NCBI RefSeq assembly: GCF_000242635.2
Contig: NC_017770.1
Span: 2,430,669 to 2,494,668, forward strand
DNA from: Solitalea canadensis DSM 3403
Lineage (GTDB): Bacteria > Bacteroidota > Bacteroidia > Sphingobacteriales > Sphingobacteriaceae
Direction of reading: 5' to 3'
DNA: 64,000 nt
Part shown: positions 51,496 through 61,539 of the stretch, piece by piece
Layout of the letters: the number at the start of each line of letters is the position of its first letter
How positions within the stretch are numbered: the first letter of the stretch is position 1
Notes under the pieces: generated by a model
Told to the model about the DNA's origin: nothing
Databases searched by the model: none
What the model saw: only the letters and a program-made list of their open reading frames with translations
Program-made: the position numbers and the translations under genes

Positions 51496-51650
51496 GGAAT
51501 AAGTTTTTCTTCTGCGGTTATTATTGAAGTCAGTCCTACTAATCGAGCATTAAAGTGAACATTTTGATTTCATATCTTATTTTTAATCAAAATTTTACCA
51601 TAAGATTACGAGAAAATAAAATCATTAAGATAAGCAACCATTATTTTTCG

Positions 51651-51658
51651 TACTTTTG
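51651..51658 (+). promoter_or_regulatory. Promoter -7 box TACTTTTG of pyrG
   Basis: Exact TAnnTTTG, 32 bases before the pyrG start. Confidence 0.45.
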
Positions 51659-51690
51659 CAACCCGTAACCAGCAGCGATCAATTCAGATT

Positions 51691-53319
51691 ATGACTAAAT
51701 ACGTATTTGTTACGGGGGGTGTTACCTCGTCGTTAGGGAAAGGAATTATTTCAGCTTCATTAGCTAAATTATTACAGTCGAGGGGGTACAGGGTAACCAT
51801 CCAAAAGCTTGATCCTTATATAAACATCGATCCCGGAACCTTAAATCCATATGAACACGGAGAGTGTTATGTAACCGAGGATGGTGCAGAAACCGATCTT
51901 GACTTAGGTCATTATGAGCGTTTTTTAAATGTTCCAACTTCACAGGCCAACAACGTAACTACCGGCCGCATTTATCAAAATGTAATTAACAAAGAGCGCA
52001 GAGGTGATTATTTGGGAAAAACTGTTCAGGTGGTTCCTCATATCACTGATGAGATAAAAGCAAATATTCAGCGTTTAGGAGATACTGGTGAATACGATAT
52101 CGTTATTACTGAGCTAGGCGGTACCGTAGGTGATATTGAGTCATTACCGTATATTGAGGCTGTTCGTCAATTCCGTTGGGAACATGGTTCAACTAATACC
52201 CTGGTTATTCATTTAACGTTATTACCCTATTTAGCTGCTGCAGGTGAGCTTAAAACCAAACCAACCCAGCACTCGGTTAAAATGTTAATGGAGTACGGTG
52301 TTCACCCTGATATTTTGGTTTGCCGTACTGAGCATAGAATGACGCCAGATTTACGTAAGAAAATCGCTCTATTCTGTAACGTAAACGTAAATGCAGTAAT
52401 CGAATCGGCTGATGCTTCAACCATTTATGACGTTCCGTTATTAATGTTGAAAGAACAGCTAGATCGTATTGTTCTTACCAAACTAAAATTACCTATTAAA
52501 GACGAGCCAAATCTTGATTCATGGAAAGAGTTTTTAGGCAAGCTTAAAAACCCTACTTCTGAAGTTAAAATTGGGTTAGTTGGTAAATATGTTGAACTTC
52601 CGGATGCTTATAAATCGATTTGTGAATCATTTATTCATGCCGGTGCTAAAAACGAATGCAAAGTAAACCTACAATACATCCACTCAGAGCATATCAATGC
52701 TGAAAATGTTGCCGAGAAATTAGGCGGACTTGACGGTGTTCTTGTTGCTCCGGGTTTTGGTAACCGTGGTATCGAAGGTAAAATTGATGCTATCAAATAT
52801 GTTCGTGAGAATAATATTCCGTTCTTTGGTATCTGCTTAGGTATGCAGTGTGCGGTTATTGAATTTGCACGCAACGTATTAGGCCTAAGTGATGCACATT
52901 CATTAGAAATGAACCCTGATACTCCATATCCGGTGATCAATCTGATGGAAGAACAAAAACAAATCACTAATATGGGTGGAACAATGCGTTTAGGTGCATA
53001 TCCTTGCGAAATAAAGAAAGGAACTAAAGCATTTAGCGCATATGGTAAATCGCGAATTACTGAGCGTCACCGCCACCGTTATGAGTTCAACAACGATTAT
53101 TTACAACAATACAATGATGCAGGAATGATCACTTCGGGTATCAACCCTGATTCTGGTCTGGTTGAAATCATTGAATTGAAAAATCATCCTTATTTTGTAG
53201 GCGGACAATTTCACCCTGAATTAAAAAGTACTGTAGCTAACCCTCACCCACTGTTTGTTAAATTTGTGGATGCTGCTAAAACTTACCATTACGAGAATAA
53301 TCCAAAGAAATCTAAATAA
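51691..53319 (+). CDS. pyrG: CTP synthase
   Basis: 542 residues, full length. Makes CTP from UTP, ATP and glutamine. Seen: synthase domain with [17 protein letters not shown] (P-loop), [27 protein letters not shown]; the class I glutaminase domain with PGFGNRG, the nucleophile Cys in FGICLGMQ (about residue 390) and the His/Glu pair in FHPE. 18 bases upstream of yidC, same strand. Confidence 0.97.
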   Translation: MTKYVFVTGGVTSSLGKGIISASLAKLLQSRGYRVTIQKLDPYINIDPGTLNPYEHGECYVTEDGAETDLDLGHYERFLNVPTSQANNVTTGRIYQNVINKERRGDYLGKTVQVVPHITDEIKANIQRLGDTGEYDIVITELGGTVGDIESLPYIEAVRQFRWEHGSTNTLVIHLTLLPYLAAAGELKTKPTQHSVKMLMEYGVHPDILVCRTEHRMTPDLRKKIALFCNVNVNAVIESADASTIYDVPLLMLKEQLDRIVLTKLKLPIKDEPNLDSWKEFLGKLKNPTSEVKIGLVGKYVELPDAYKSICESFIHAGAKNECKVNLQYIHSEHINAENVAEKLGGLDGVLVAPGFGNRGIEGKIDAIKYVRENNIPFFGICLGMQCAVIEFARNVLGLSDAHSLEMNPDTPYPVINLMEEQKQITNMGGTMRLGAYPCEIKKGTKAFSAYGKSRITERHRHRYEFNNDYLQQYNDAGMITSGINPDSGLVEIIELKNHPYFVGGQFHPELKSTVANPHPLFVKFVDAAKTYHYENNPKKSK

Positions 53320-53337
53320 GAATTAAGAAACCAATAG

Positions 53338-55125
53338 ATGGATAGAAACACCTTCACCGGTATGTTTATGATTGCTGCCATTTTGCTTGCGTGGGGCTAT
53401 TTTATGAAGCCCAACGAAGCGGAAGTGAAGCAATACCAACACCAAACCGATTCAATTAAAAATGCAAAAGCCGGCATTAAAACAACTCCGGCCGCTGCAA
53501 ATAAAAGTGTAAATCTGGCCGATACCTCAACTGTTCAACAGCAACAATTCATCACTGTTGAAAATGAGTTGATCAAGGTAATCCTTTCAACCAAAGGTGG
53601 TCGTGTTTACTCAACCGAAATCAAAGGTCAAAAATCGTATGACGGTAAACCTGTTGTTCTATTTAACGGTGACGACAACCGCTTTGGTTTTAAATTGCCT
53701 TTAAACAGCAAGAATGTTAATACTAACGATGAGTTTTTCCAACCTGTAGGTTCTTCTTTCAGTGTTGCAGGAAAAGACTCTAGCAGCGTTACTTTACGTT
53801 TAGCCTTCTCTCCTACACAATACATTGATTATGTATATTCATTAAAAGGAAACAGCTATTTATTAAATTATGCTGTTAAAATGGTGGGTATGAATCAATT
53901 GATCTCTCCTAATGCGAAAGCATTAAATCTGGAGTGGAAAAGTGATTTGATCCAACAAGAAAAAGATAAAAAGAGTGAGCAAGGATACACTACTGTTTAT
54001 TTCAAAAAAGACGCAGGAGATGTAGATTATTTATCAGAAACAAAAGATAAAGAAGTTAAGAATGAAGAGCCTGTAAAATGGATTTCATTTAAACAGCATT
54101 TCTTCTCTACTGTTTTAATTGCAAAGGATAAATTCCCTGGAAGTACTTTAAATACTGAAACAGATTTAACAAAATCCTATTTAAAAAGACTTTCAGCTGA
54201 TCTTACCATTCCTTATCAGTCAAAACCAACTGATGAGTTGAACTTTACGTTCTACTTCGGTCCTAACCAATATAATACGCTTAAAAATGTTGGTAATGAC
54301 TTACAACGTCAGGTTAACTTAGGCTGGGGACCTTTAGGTTGGATTAACCGTTGGGCAGTAATTCCTCTGTTTAATTTCCTTGATAACTTTAATATGAGTT
54401 ATGGTATTATCATTTTGATTTTAACCATCATATTAAAACTGGTTTTATTGCCAATTACTTATAGCTCATACATGTCGCAAGCAAAAATGCGCGTGTTAAA
54501 ACCAGAAATGGATGCTATTAAGGAAAAAGTTGGCGAAGAAGATCAAACCCGTTTACAACAAGAATACCTGAAGTTATACAAGCAAGCCGGTGTAAATCCA
54601 TTAGCGGGATGTATCCCTCTGTTACTACAGATGCCTATCTTACTGGCATTCTTCCGTTTCTTCCCTGCTTCGTTTGAATTACGTCAGCAATCATTCTTAT
54701 GGGTACCTGACCTTTCAACTTATGACTCGGTAATTACCTGGGGAACTAATATTCCTTTCATCGGAAATCACTTGAGTTTAATGTGTTTATTAATGACCAT
54801 TTCCACCTTAATTTACACATGGATGAATAACCGTATTTCGGGTGTTACAGGCCAAATGAAGTATATTGGTTACATTATGCCAATTATCTTCTTAGGCGCG
54901 TTAAACAGCTTCCCTGCAGGTTTGAACTTCTATTATTTCTGTGCTAACATTATCACATTTGCACAACAGTTCATTATCCGCAAATTCGTTAACGAAGACG
55001 CTATCCACGCAAAAATTCAGGAAAACAAAAAACGTCCTAGCGCTGGCAAGAAATCTAAATGGCAAATGCGTTTAGAGGAAATGACTAAACAGCAACAAGC
55101 TGCGCAATCAAAAAGTAAGAAATAA
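53338..55125 (+). CDS. yidC: Membrane protein insertase YidC
   Basis: 595 residues. Inserts proteins into the inner membrane, with or without SecYEG. N-terminal membrane anchor, large periplasmic beta-sandwich (about 75-340), then the conserved five-helix core (WGPLGWINRWAVIPLFNFLDNF, TIILKLVLLPITYSSYMSQAKM, NPLAGCIPLLLQMPILLAFF, NSFPAGLNFYYFCANI) and a Lys-rich tail (KSKWQMRLEEMTKQQQAAQ). Same operon as pyrG. Its last codons and terminator recur as a fossil at 55915. Confidence 0.97.
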   Translation: MDRNTFTGMFMIAAILLAWGYFMKPNEAEVKQYQHQTDSIKNAKAGIKTTPAAANKSVNLADTSTVQQQQFITVENELIKVILSTKGGRVYSTEIKGQKSYDGKPVVLFNGDDNRFGFKLPLNSKNVNTNDEFFQPVGSSFSVAGKDSSSVTLRLAFSPTQYIDYVYSLKGNSYLLNYAVKMVGMNQLISPNAKALNLEWKSDLIQQEKDKKSEQGYTTVYFKKDAGDVDYLSETKDKEVKNEEPVKWISFKQHFFSTVLIAKDKFPGSTLNTETDLTKSYLKRLSADLTIPYQSKPTDELNFTFYFGPNQYNTLKNVGNDLQRQVNLGWGPLGWINRWAVIPLFNFLDNFNMSYGIIILILTIILKLVLLPITYSSYMSQAKMRVLKPEMDAIKEKVGEEDQTRLQQEYLKLYKQAGVNPLAGCIPLLLQMPILLAFFRFFPASFELRQQSFLWVPDLSTYDSVITWGTNIPFIGNHLSLMCLLMTISTLIYTWMNNRISGVTGQMKYIGYIMPIIFLGALNSFPAGLNFYYFCANIITFAQQFIIRKFVNEDAIHAKIQENKKRPSAGKKSKWQMRLEEMTKQQQAAQSKSKK

Positions 55126-55218
55126 GATCCTGTTTAATATAATTATGAAAGCCGTCCCGGTCTAACCGGGATGGCTTTTTTTTGTAGTCTATAAATTGAT
55201 CAGCTATTCATTTGGATT
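55111..55218. repeat. Direct repeat copy A: yidC tail, terminator and lipoprotein 3' end
   Basis: 108 bases that recur with about 94% identity at 55915-56021. Includes the last yidC codons, a terminator and the last codons of the first lipoprotein gene. Marks the left end of a tandem duplication. Confidence 0.9.
55151..55183 (+). terminator. yidC terminator
   Basis: GCC-G-TCCCGG-TCTAA-CCGGGA-T-GGC stem and eight T, 25 bases after the yidC stop. Confidence 0.85.
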
Positions 55219-55800
55219 CGGACAAGGACTAACGGTATAATAAAATACTCCTTGAGGATCTGCATATTTATAGAGATAGAAATTAACAACGGTGTCTAAA
55301 AAGCCATCAATATAATAGTCTGTAAACTCAAAGGTACTAGGGTAATTAAAGTCAGCTATAATTACTTCATTAGTGTAAAAGTCTGAGATTGGAAATTTCA
55401 ATGCCGACTCTCCATTAACATAAGCGTATTCACCTGTAAAAGTTCGTAAGCCATCGCTTGAGGTTAACTCAATATAATTCAGACCATCATATCCAGCTTG
55501 AACATAGACAAACTGATGATCATGAAATATTGAAACCCCGAGATTATATGAATCATTGGAATCTTCCATTGTCATCTCCTGAGTTACACCTGGAGGGTTA
55601 ATCTCATGGGTATCGGACTCATACCTTAAATAACTCGAATGCATAACAACAGTATATTGGGCTGTTGGACCACAAGATTGAACAGTTGAAGCTGAATTGT
55701 TAACAATCGGAGAGTTTACATTGGGATAAACCTTATCAATGTCTTTCTGACAACTTAGTGAGCACACTAGTACTCCCATAAGCACAATGATTTTTTTCAT
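55204..55800 (-). CDS. Hypothetical lipoprotein, paralogue A
   Basis: 198 residues. SPII signal with lipobox SLSC and a short KD linker. The rest is beta-rich and acidic, with a DYYIDGFLDTVVNFYLY segment and the C-terminal SPCPNPNE. Same fold and ending as the next gene (paralogue B). No family with known function recognised. Product of a tandem duplication that also copied the yidC terminator. Confidence 0.75.
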   Translation of the reverse strand: MKKIIVLMGVLVCSLSCQKDIDKVYPNVNSPIVNNSASTVQSCGPTAQYTVVMHSSYLRYESDTHEINPPGVTQEMTMEDSNDSYNLGVSIFHDHQFVYVQAGYDGLNYIELTSSDGLRTFTGEYAYVNGESALKFPISDFYTNEVIIADFNYPSTFEFTDYYIDGFLDTVVNFYLYKYADPQGVFYYTVSPCPNPNE

Positions 55801-55914
55801 AAAGAAGATGTAATTTAAAGAAGATGTAATTTATTGAGTCAATTTGCAATTGAACAAACTATAAATCAATACATTAAATGATTTAACAAAAAAAAGAAAA
55901 AATAGAATCAATCG

Positions 55915-56021
55915 AAAAGTAAGAAGTAAAGATCCTGTTTAATATAATTATGAAAGCCGTCCCGGTCTAACCGGGATGGCTTTTTTGTAGTCTATAAATT
56001 GATTAGTTATTCATTTGGATT
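55915..56021. repeat. Direct repeat copy B (fossil of the yidC tail and terminator)
   Basis: Almost identical to 55111-55218. Contains AAAAGTAAGAA of the yidC 3' end with no gene in front, and a second copy of the terminator hairpin (55956-55986). Right end lies in the last codons of paralogue B. Confidence 0.9.
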
Positions 56022-56597
56022 ACAACACGGGCTGATCTTATAGGCAAGTTCACTTTTATTCGTGTTAATTGAAAGCCCGCGCTTAATGCTTCTGAGGTAA
56101 ACATAAATCGGAGTTTCTAAGGTATAATCAATATAATAACTTTCAGGATCAAAAGTTTCAACATAACGGATCAAAATTGATTGATTGGCAGAAAATTTAC
56201 TAAGTGGTATTTTTAAAATTAACGTACTACTATTTAGATAATCGTATGTTCCTGTATAGGTCGTTAACCAATCTGTTGAAGAAACAACAAAAGCTGATGA
56301 ATCAATGTTAACCGTTCTAACATATAAATATTGATAATCGTTAAAGACGCAAACAGAACCAGAATGATCAGCATCATCAAAACCAGGAGTTGGGGGTATT
56401 CCAGAAGGCTCATAATAGCGGATTGTTTCTCTTTTAAATAAGACTGAATCTCTAACTACATTACCACAGATTTGAATAGGAATTCCCAAACTGTTTACCT
56501 GTTTGGCTGTTGCATTTACATACGGACATTTGTCCGTGTCTTTTTGGCAACTAAGAAGGCACACCATGGCCATCATAAGTAGAAAAGTTTGTTTCAT
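56007..56597 (-). CDS. Hypothetical lipoprotein, paralogue B
   Basis: 196 residues. SPII signal with lipobox LLSC; beta-rich body with DPESYYIDYTLETPIYVYL; ends SPCCNPNE, like paralogue A. Overall the two proteins have drifted far apart in the middle, while the DNA around their 3' ends is nearly identical. Function unknown. Confidence 0.75.
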   Translation of the reverse strand: MKQTFLLMMAMVCLLSCQKDTDKCPYVNATAKQVNSLGIPIQICGNVVRDSVLFKRETIRYYEPSGIPPTPGFDDADHSGSVCVFNDYQYLYVRTVNIDSSAFVVSSTDWLTTYTGTYDYLNSSTLILKIPLSKFSANQSILIRYVETFDPESYYIDYTLETPIYVYLRSIKRGLSINTNKSELAYKISPCCNPNE

Positions 56598-56684
56598 AAG
56601 TATAAAGTTTAGATAAACAATAAGTTACGAAAAAAACAGGATATATAGTGGGCTTGAAAAATCAGATAAGGTAGCTACATAAAA

Positions 56685-56719
56685 AAAGGAGTTGAAACCT
56701 GGGAAGAATCAACTCCTTT
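56685..56719 (-). terminator. Candidate terminator of the T9SS gene
   Basis: AAAGGAGTTGA and inverse enclose 13 bases; on the minus strand the stem is followed by seven T. It is about 160 bases past the stop. Confidence 0.65.
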
Positions 56720-56796
56720 AATTTAACCTAAACCAAAAGAAAAAGAATAATAATAGGAATATAAAATATAACTATACTCTTTTTCCTACCGCTAAA

Positions 56797-56861
56797 GTAG
56801 ATTATAGATTTGACTTACCCAAATTTTTTTTAGAAATGCGAGATAAGTCCCTATAATCTAC
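56797..56861. other. Long hairpin downstream of the T9SS gene
   Basis: GTAGATTATAG (56797-56807) pairs with CTATAATCTAC (56851-56861) and GACTTA with TAAGTC inside it. Lies 17 bases past the stop of the minus-strand gene. May be a 3' stability or terminator element. Confidence 0.5.
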
Positions 56862-56878
56862 GTGGACAAAAAACTTAA

Positions 56879-58315
56879 TTATTGTTTTTGAAACTTTAAA
56901 GACTTTTGAAAATCGGCACTTTCAACTATTATATTATAATAACCAGGAGACAGTGATGATACATTTATACTTTTATTATTTTCAAAGACACCTGTTTGTA
57001 CTATTTGGTTATCTAAACTTACAATCCTATATTTTCCTAATTTAACAACTTCACTGGTTTTCAAAGTGATTTCAGAAGTTGATGGATTAGGATATAGTAA
57101 CATAATTGCTTCATTAGATTTGTTTTGAACCTGCATTGTACTTCCTCCACCGCATCTAAAATCCACATTTACTAATGTAGAAGAAGTTGAGGTCTCTACT
57201 GCTGTTCCACATAAACTGACAGGTAATGCATATATATAATAGTTACCGGGATCTGTTATTCCAAACTCTTGATAATTCAAGCCAAATTGATTGACAATGG
57301 TTTTATCATTAGGATTATTAGCTGGATAATACCCCCAAACGTAGGTTGATACATCCGGCAATGGTTCTGCCTGAACTGTAAATAATTCTCCAGAGCAAAC
57401 TTTTGAAGGTGCACTTACCCAATTTACTGGAACAGCTCCAATTAAAAACTCCCTACTTGCATACGGTGTTGAGTTTGTACAAAGTGGTTTATTTGCTTTA
57501 ACCTTTACAGTTCCTTTGTAATTAGATAATTGACTTGAAACAACTACCGAAGTACCACCCAACCCAGTGATGGTAACAGGAGATGACTGACCATTTATTA
57601 ATAAGGCAGATGTCGAAGTTTCCCATGTATATGAATCTGCTCCTTCAACTGGGTTAATAGTTACATTTCCTGATCCACATAGTGTACTAAAATCATTTGT
57701 TATTACCGGCGCATTATTTGTCCTATTGATCTGAATTGAAGCAACCTGACCAGTTGTGGTACATAGGTTATCTCTGCCAATTACATTGATACTAATTGAA
57801 TTATTAGTTGTTACATTGTAATTTACACTTGGAGTTGTGGTTGTCTGCGTCCAGCCTAATCCATCGGACCACGTGTACTGATTCGCAATAGCAACCGGTG
57901 TAATACTTAATGGAATACTTCCTCTAAATGAACAATCTTTAGAAATTGTTAGAGATTGAACATCAGCAAATACCCTGACCTTTACATCATGTTTAATCGA
58001 AACAATATCAGTAGTACATCCACCACTTGAAGAAGTTTTATAATATGTATAATAAACCTTTGCATTAATTGATGTAGGGGTATTGATCCACTTGACTTTA
58101 ATTTTGTCTTTATTCTGTGAAACCTCAATTATTTGCCCTCCAGATACAGACCATGGAAGATTATTTGGACATGGTGGAATACTTGAAATTGAGTACTCAT
58201 AAATTACATCCGGACAAGGATTTTGAGGGCCAGAAATTGTTTGGGCTTTGGAATTAAAGCAACAAGAAACCACAAGGAATAAGATTCCTGGCAGAATTAG
58301 GCATTTTTTATACAT
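56879..58315 (-). CDS. Secreted protein with type IX secretion sorting domain
   Basis: 478 residues from ATG 58315 (MYKKCLILPGILFLVVSCCF); the longer reading to 58471 is not supported. Signal peptide, then PKD/Ig-like beta-sandwich repeats (about 30-400; many Tyr/Trp-containing strands such as SDGLGWTQTT and ADSYTWETS), and a C-terminal Por-type sorting domain (LYPNPSTSEITL, GKYRIVSLDNQIVQTG, LSPGYYNIIVES, KSLKFQKQ). Exported through the type IX system; no enzymatic domain seen. Confidence 0.85.
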   Translation of the reverse strand: MYKKCLILPGILFLVVSCCFNSKAQTISGPQNPCPDVIYEYSISSIPPCPNNLPWSVSGGQIIEVSQNKDKIKVKWINTPTSINAKVYYTYYKTSSSGGCTTDIVSIKHDVKVRVFADVQSLTISKDCSFRGSIPLSITPVAIANQYTWSDGLGWTQTTTTPSVNYNVTTNNSISINVIGRDNLCTTTGQVASIQINRTNNAPVITNDFSTLCGSGNVTINPVEGADSYTWETSTSALLINGQSSPVTITGLGGTSVVVSSQLSNYKGTVKVKANKPLCTNSTPYASREFLIGAVPVNWVSAPSKVCSGELFTVQAEPLPDVSTYVWGYYPANNPNDKTIVNQFGLNYQEFGITDPGNYYIYALPVSLCGTAVETSTSSTLVNVDFRCGGGSTMQVQNKSNEAIMLLYPNPSTSEITLKTSEVVKLGKYRIVSLDNQIVQTGVFENNKSINVSSLSPGYYNIIVESADFQKSLKFQKQ

Positions 58316-58531
58316 AAATAAATTGTTTAAGATGTGATCAAGTGTACGACGATTAATAAAGAAAGTTGTATAAATTTGCAAGTATACAGTATAATGAGTA
58401 TCAGTGCTCCCATTTTTAACTTGCAAAAAAAACGCAACCACCTTCAATCCTCCATTAATAATGCAGTTCACATTTATGTTACAATTAAGTTAATAGTCAT
58501 TTTATTTAGCAAAATAATTGCAACAACTGCT

Positions 58532-58539
58532 TACCTTTG
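58532..58539 (+). promoter_or_regulatory. Promoter -7 box TACCTTTG of the DeoR gene
   Basis: Exact TAnnTTTG, 23 bases before the start at 58563. Confidence 0.45.
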
Positions 58540-58562
58540 TAAACATTAAACCCAGAGGCAAC

Positions 58563-59336
58563 ATGAAGGATACTGAATTTGTAAACTACACTAAAGAGGA
58601 AAGAAAGTCGCACATCTTAAAAGAGATTGATTTACATACACGTGTAAGTTTCGAAACATTATCCAATCAATTAGGAGTTTCTGAGGATACAATAAGGCGA
58701 GATATTAACGAATTAGAAATCGAATCGCTGTTGATTAAGGTAAAAGGTGGGGCTATGACAAAAGCCTATCATCATACCTCCTCTGCACAAACTTATGCTG
58801 AATCTTCTAAAAAGATCATTGCTCAAAAAACAACGAAATTGCTGAAAGACGGCATGGTGTTGCTTGTTGGCGGAGGCACTACAATCAGAGAATTTATCCG
58901 ATTGATTCCTACAGATCTTAACCTCACTGTCTTTACAGTAAATGTTTTATCAGCTGTTGAGTTATTAGATAAAGCCAATGTAAAAACCATTATGATTGGT
59001 GGCAGTATTTCTACCTACAGTCAAATGTGTATAAGCGGAGATGTTTATAGTCAATTGGCCAACATTAAAGCTGACCTATTGATTTTAGGAACAAACGCTT
59101 TAGCCATTGAAGGAGGATTTTCAGACTCGGATTGGGAAACGGTTCAGGTGAAAAAGGCGATGATACAAGCTGCTGAAAAAACAGCCATTCTTACTATTTC
59201 TGAAAAGTTGGATACTACCCTAAAAATGAAAATAGCCAACTTATCCGAAGTAGATTATGTTATTACTGAGATCGACACAGATAACGAAAAACTACAATCG
59301 TATAAGGAGGCTGTTCCTAGGCTAATATTTGTTTAA
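58563..59336 (+). CDS. DeoR/GlpR-family transcriptional regulator
   Basis: 257 residues from ATG 58563. N-terminal winged helix: ERKSHILKEIDLHTRVSFETLSNQLGVSEDTIRRDINELE. The C-terminal DeoR sensor domain is of the sugar-phosphate-binding type (LVGGGTTIREFIRLIP, MIGGSISTYSQMCISG, DLLILGTNALAIEGGFSDSDWETVQVKKAMI). Converges with the last gene of the catabolic operon (stop codons share TTAA), so it likely represses that operon in response to a phosphorylated intermediate. Confidence 0.9.
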   Translation: MKDTEFVNYTKEERKSHILKEIDLHTRVSFETLSNQLGVSEDTIRRDINELEIESLLIKVKGGAMTKAYHHTSSAQTYAESSKKIIAQKTTKLLKDGMVLLVGGGTTIREFIRLIPTDLNLTVFTVNVLSAVELLDKANVKTIMIGGSISTYSQMCISGDVYSQLANIKADLLILGTNALAIEGGFSDSDWETVQVKKAMIQAAEKTAILTISEKLDTTLKMKIANLSEVDYVITEIDTDNEKLQSYKEAVPRLIFV

Positions 59337-60403
59337 TTCCAATTTTTCATCAGAAAATTAATCCAATTCTGGTGAAAAATATTATTCAAATCTGCTTGTG
59401 AATACCCATGATCTGTAAAAATCGTTACTAATTTTTGCAAATCTGCGATTGTATCCAAATCATGCGGACACTGTTCCGTTCCGAAAGCTCCATCCAGATC
59501 AGACCCAATACCTATATGCAATGTATTTCCTGCTAACTGACAAATATGATCCATGTGATTAAATACGGTTTGTAAATCACAGTGCATACCTGTTGGCGTT
59601 GACACCCCTCTCTCCCAGTTAGGAACCAGCATCCATGCATCAAATGCTCCTCCAATTACTGCTCCTCTTTTGATCAACGCTGTTAGCTGTTCATCGCTGA
59701 ACTGCCTGTTGTGATTTACAAGAGCACGACAGTTATTATGACTTGCCCATACTGCACCATTAAAATGATCCATTGCCTGCCAAAAGGCATCATCACATAA
59801 ATGAGTTGCATCAAGTATAATATTCAACCGCTCCATTTCTTTTAACAACGCTAAGCCATTGGCATTCATTTTTCCTGTAGCATCAGTACCGTTAGCATAT
59901 CGGCCTGGACCATAATGTGCAGGTCCAACTGCACGTAATCCATAATTATAGGCTCTTTCAAGGTAGGAAAGATCGATCAGCGAATCGGCCCCTTCTAAAC
60001 TTAATATATATCCAATAGGTTTTTGGTCGTTTGGCTGACCATTATTCCATAGTGAGATATGGTTTTGTAAGGATGTTTTATCTATGATCTGCACCATTTC
60101 ACCAGCTTCTTCCATGGATTTATACCATGCAAGCTGGGCTTGTGTTTGTGCCCACGCTTGTTGGGGTGAATTCCAGCCGGGAATCAGGCTGTCGGGTTTT
60201 ACAAAACGGGCAATCTGCGTAGCCACAACAATTCCAATATTTCCATTTCTTAATGCAGGCAACGATACCGTTGCTCTTTCTCTGTCGGGTTTATCGGTCA
60301 TGCCTTTTTCCAAAGCACGCAACGTTGTAACATCATTTCTCAGATCCCTGTTCCATTCCATGGCATTCATGCTAAGGTCCAGGTGTGCATCTACTATAAA
60401 CAT
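59333..60403 (-). CDS. Membrane dipeptidase (peptidase family M19)
   Basis: 356 residues. TIM-barrel zinc peptidase: VDAHLD (H-x-D), bridging Glu in YILSLEGADSL, LDATHLCDDAFW, AVWASHNNCRALVNHNRQ, and GIGSDLDGAFG. Family members cut L-D and D-amino-acid-containing dipeptides. No signal peptide, so cytoplasmic here. Last gene of the operon, 18 bases after the PLP lyase gene. Confidence 0.88.
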   Translation of the reverse strand: MFIVDAHLDLSMNAMEWNRDLRNDVTTLRALEKGMTDKPDRERATVSLPALRNGNIGIVVATQIARFVKPDSLIPGWNSPQQAWAQTQAQLAWYKSMEEAGEMVQIIDKTSLQNHISLWNNGQPNDQKPIGYILSLEGADSLIDLSYLERAYNYGLRAVGPAHYGPGRYANGTDATGKMNANGLALLKEMERLNIILDATHLCDDAFWQAMDHFNGAVWASHNNCRALVNHNRQFSDEQLTALIKRGAVIGGAFDAWMLVPNWERGVSTPTGMHCDLQTVFNHMDHICQLAGNTLHIGIGSDLDGAFGTEQCPHDLDTIADLQKLVTIFTDHGYSQADLNNIFHQNWINFLMKNWN

Positions 60404-60421
60404 AATAGCTAGTATGTGATT

Positions 60422-61537
60422 TTAAATAGTTATTTTTTTGTTGCGTGCTTCCACCAACCATGTATCATAGATCTCATGATTATTATTGACGACTTGTACG
60501 GAATCGTACAAAGCACACGTCGGACATACATGATAAGGTAGTGCATAAATGGTTTCTCCCAAAGAGTAGTGGTGTACACCTTTGTTCTCTAAAACCAAAT
60601 GCTCTTCTGAATGCGAAATAGGGATTAAATTCTCATCATTTAAAATTGCCAGGCGCTTATCCAGCGGATTTTCAGAAGACACCGATTTATAACCTATATC
60701 AACACATAAAGTACTGGCAGATGGTTTAGAAATAACCGTTCCAACAATTACAGCAGCATTTTTAAACTCTTGCTCCGGAAGATTAGTCTGATAGTTTACA
60801 TCCCAGAATACAAACGTACCCGGACTACATTCAACCTCCTTTATTCCAGCATAGAATGGGAAAGTGTTTGAACCTCCGGCTACAATCTTTAATTTATAAT
60901 TTAACCGCTCCTGGAGGGTAGACAAACGGGAAATGATTTTCGAAAAGGAGTTACAAGCTTGCTGTTCACGTTGCTCAACAGTTCCTTTTATATGCCCGTC
61001 GTAAATATGTAAACCTAAAAAATTAAGATTAGGTAGTTGAGAAATTTGCAATGCCAGATCGTCCCAGGAATCATTCACATCAATACCTGTTCTGTTCATT
61101 CCGGTATTCATATCAATGTAAACATTTAACACCAGGTTATTTTCTTTTGCCGTTTCAGCTAGCAATGTTGCGGTTTCTATATTATCAACAATGATTGAAA
61201 AAATAGAATTCCGGTACCGCTGGATTAAACGAATCCAACGATTCAACTTCAGACCTGCAGGTTGGTAGGCTAATAAAATATCTGAAATATGATGCATCGC
61301 ACTTAACTCAGCCTCTGCAATCGTTGCACATTTCACCTTTTCGATCTTGAAGTCTTTATATAATTGCAAGATCTCCCCTATTTTATGCGTTTTTATATGC
61401 GGTCTAAGGCGCAGAGGATCACCATCCACTGCTCGAATCAATTGTTCAATATTGTATTTGATTCGATCCGTATAAATAGCTAAAAAAGGTGTATCAATGC
61501 GAGTTTCAGGAGTTATTTCCCACCAATTATACTGCAT
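60422..61537 (-). CDS. Fold-type III PLP enzyme, D-threonine aldolase/D-serine dehydratase/D-glucosaminate dehydratase family
   Basis: 371 residues. PLP Lys in LRPHIKTHKIGEIL (about residue 48), then a Mn/Zn-site motif with YHVCPTC at the C-terminus (His and Cys, about residue 340) as in DSD1/D-TA. Members split or dehydrate D-beta-hydroxy amino acids. Next to KDPG aldolase and a PfkB kinase, dehydration of D-glucosaminate to KDG is attractive. Substrate inferred from context. Confidence 0.82.
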   Translation of the reverse strand: MQYNWWEITPETRIDTPFLAIYTDRIKYNIEQLIRAVDGDPLRLRPHIKTHKIGEILQLYKDFKIEKVKCATIAEAELSAMHHISDILLAYQPAGLKLNRWIRLIQRYRNSIFSIIVDNIETATLLAETAKENNLVLNVYIDMNTGMNRTGIDVNDSWDDLALQISQLPNLNFLGLHIYDGHIKGTVEQREQQACNSFSKIISRLSTLQERLNYKLKIVAGGSNTFPFYAGIKEVECSPGTFVFWDVNYQTNLPEQEFKNAAVIVGTVISKPSASTLCVDIGYKSVSSENPLDKRLAILNDENLIPISHSEEHLVLENKGVHHYSLGETIYALPYHVCPTCALYDSVQVVNNNHEIYDTWLVEARNKKITI

Positions 61538-61539
61538 AA

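Larger units (their letters stand above)
51164..51690. other. Divergent intergenic region between PAS operon and pyrG, with riboswitch
   Basis: 527 bp. Contains, on the minus strand, a TAnnTTTG box and the cobalamin riboswitch (about 51325-51475), then ~160 bases of leader to the PAS gene, with a GTCGT/ACGAC hairpin and GTGAA-TAG-TTCAC hairpin; on the plus strand, the pyrG promoter. No extra ORF of note. Confidence 0.7.
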
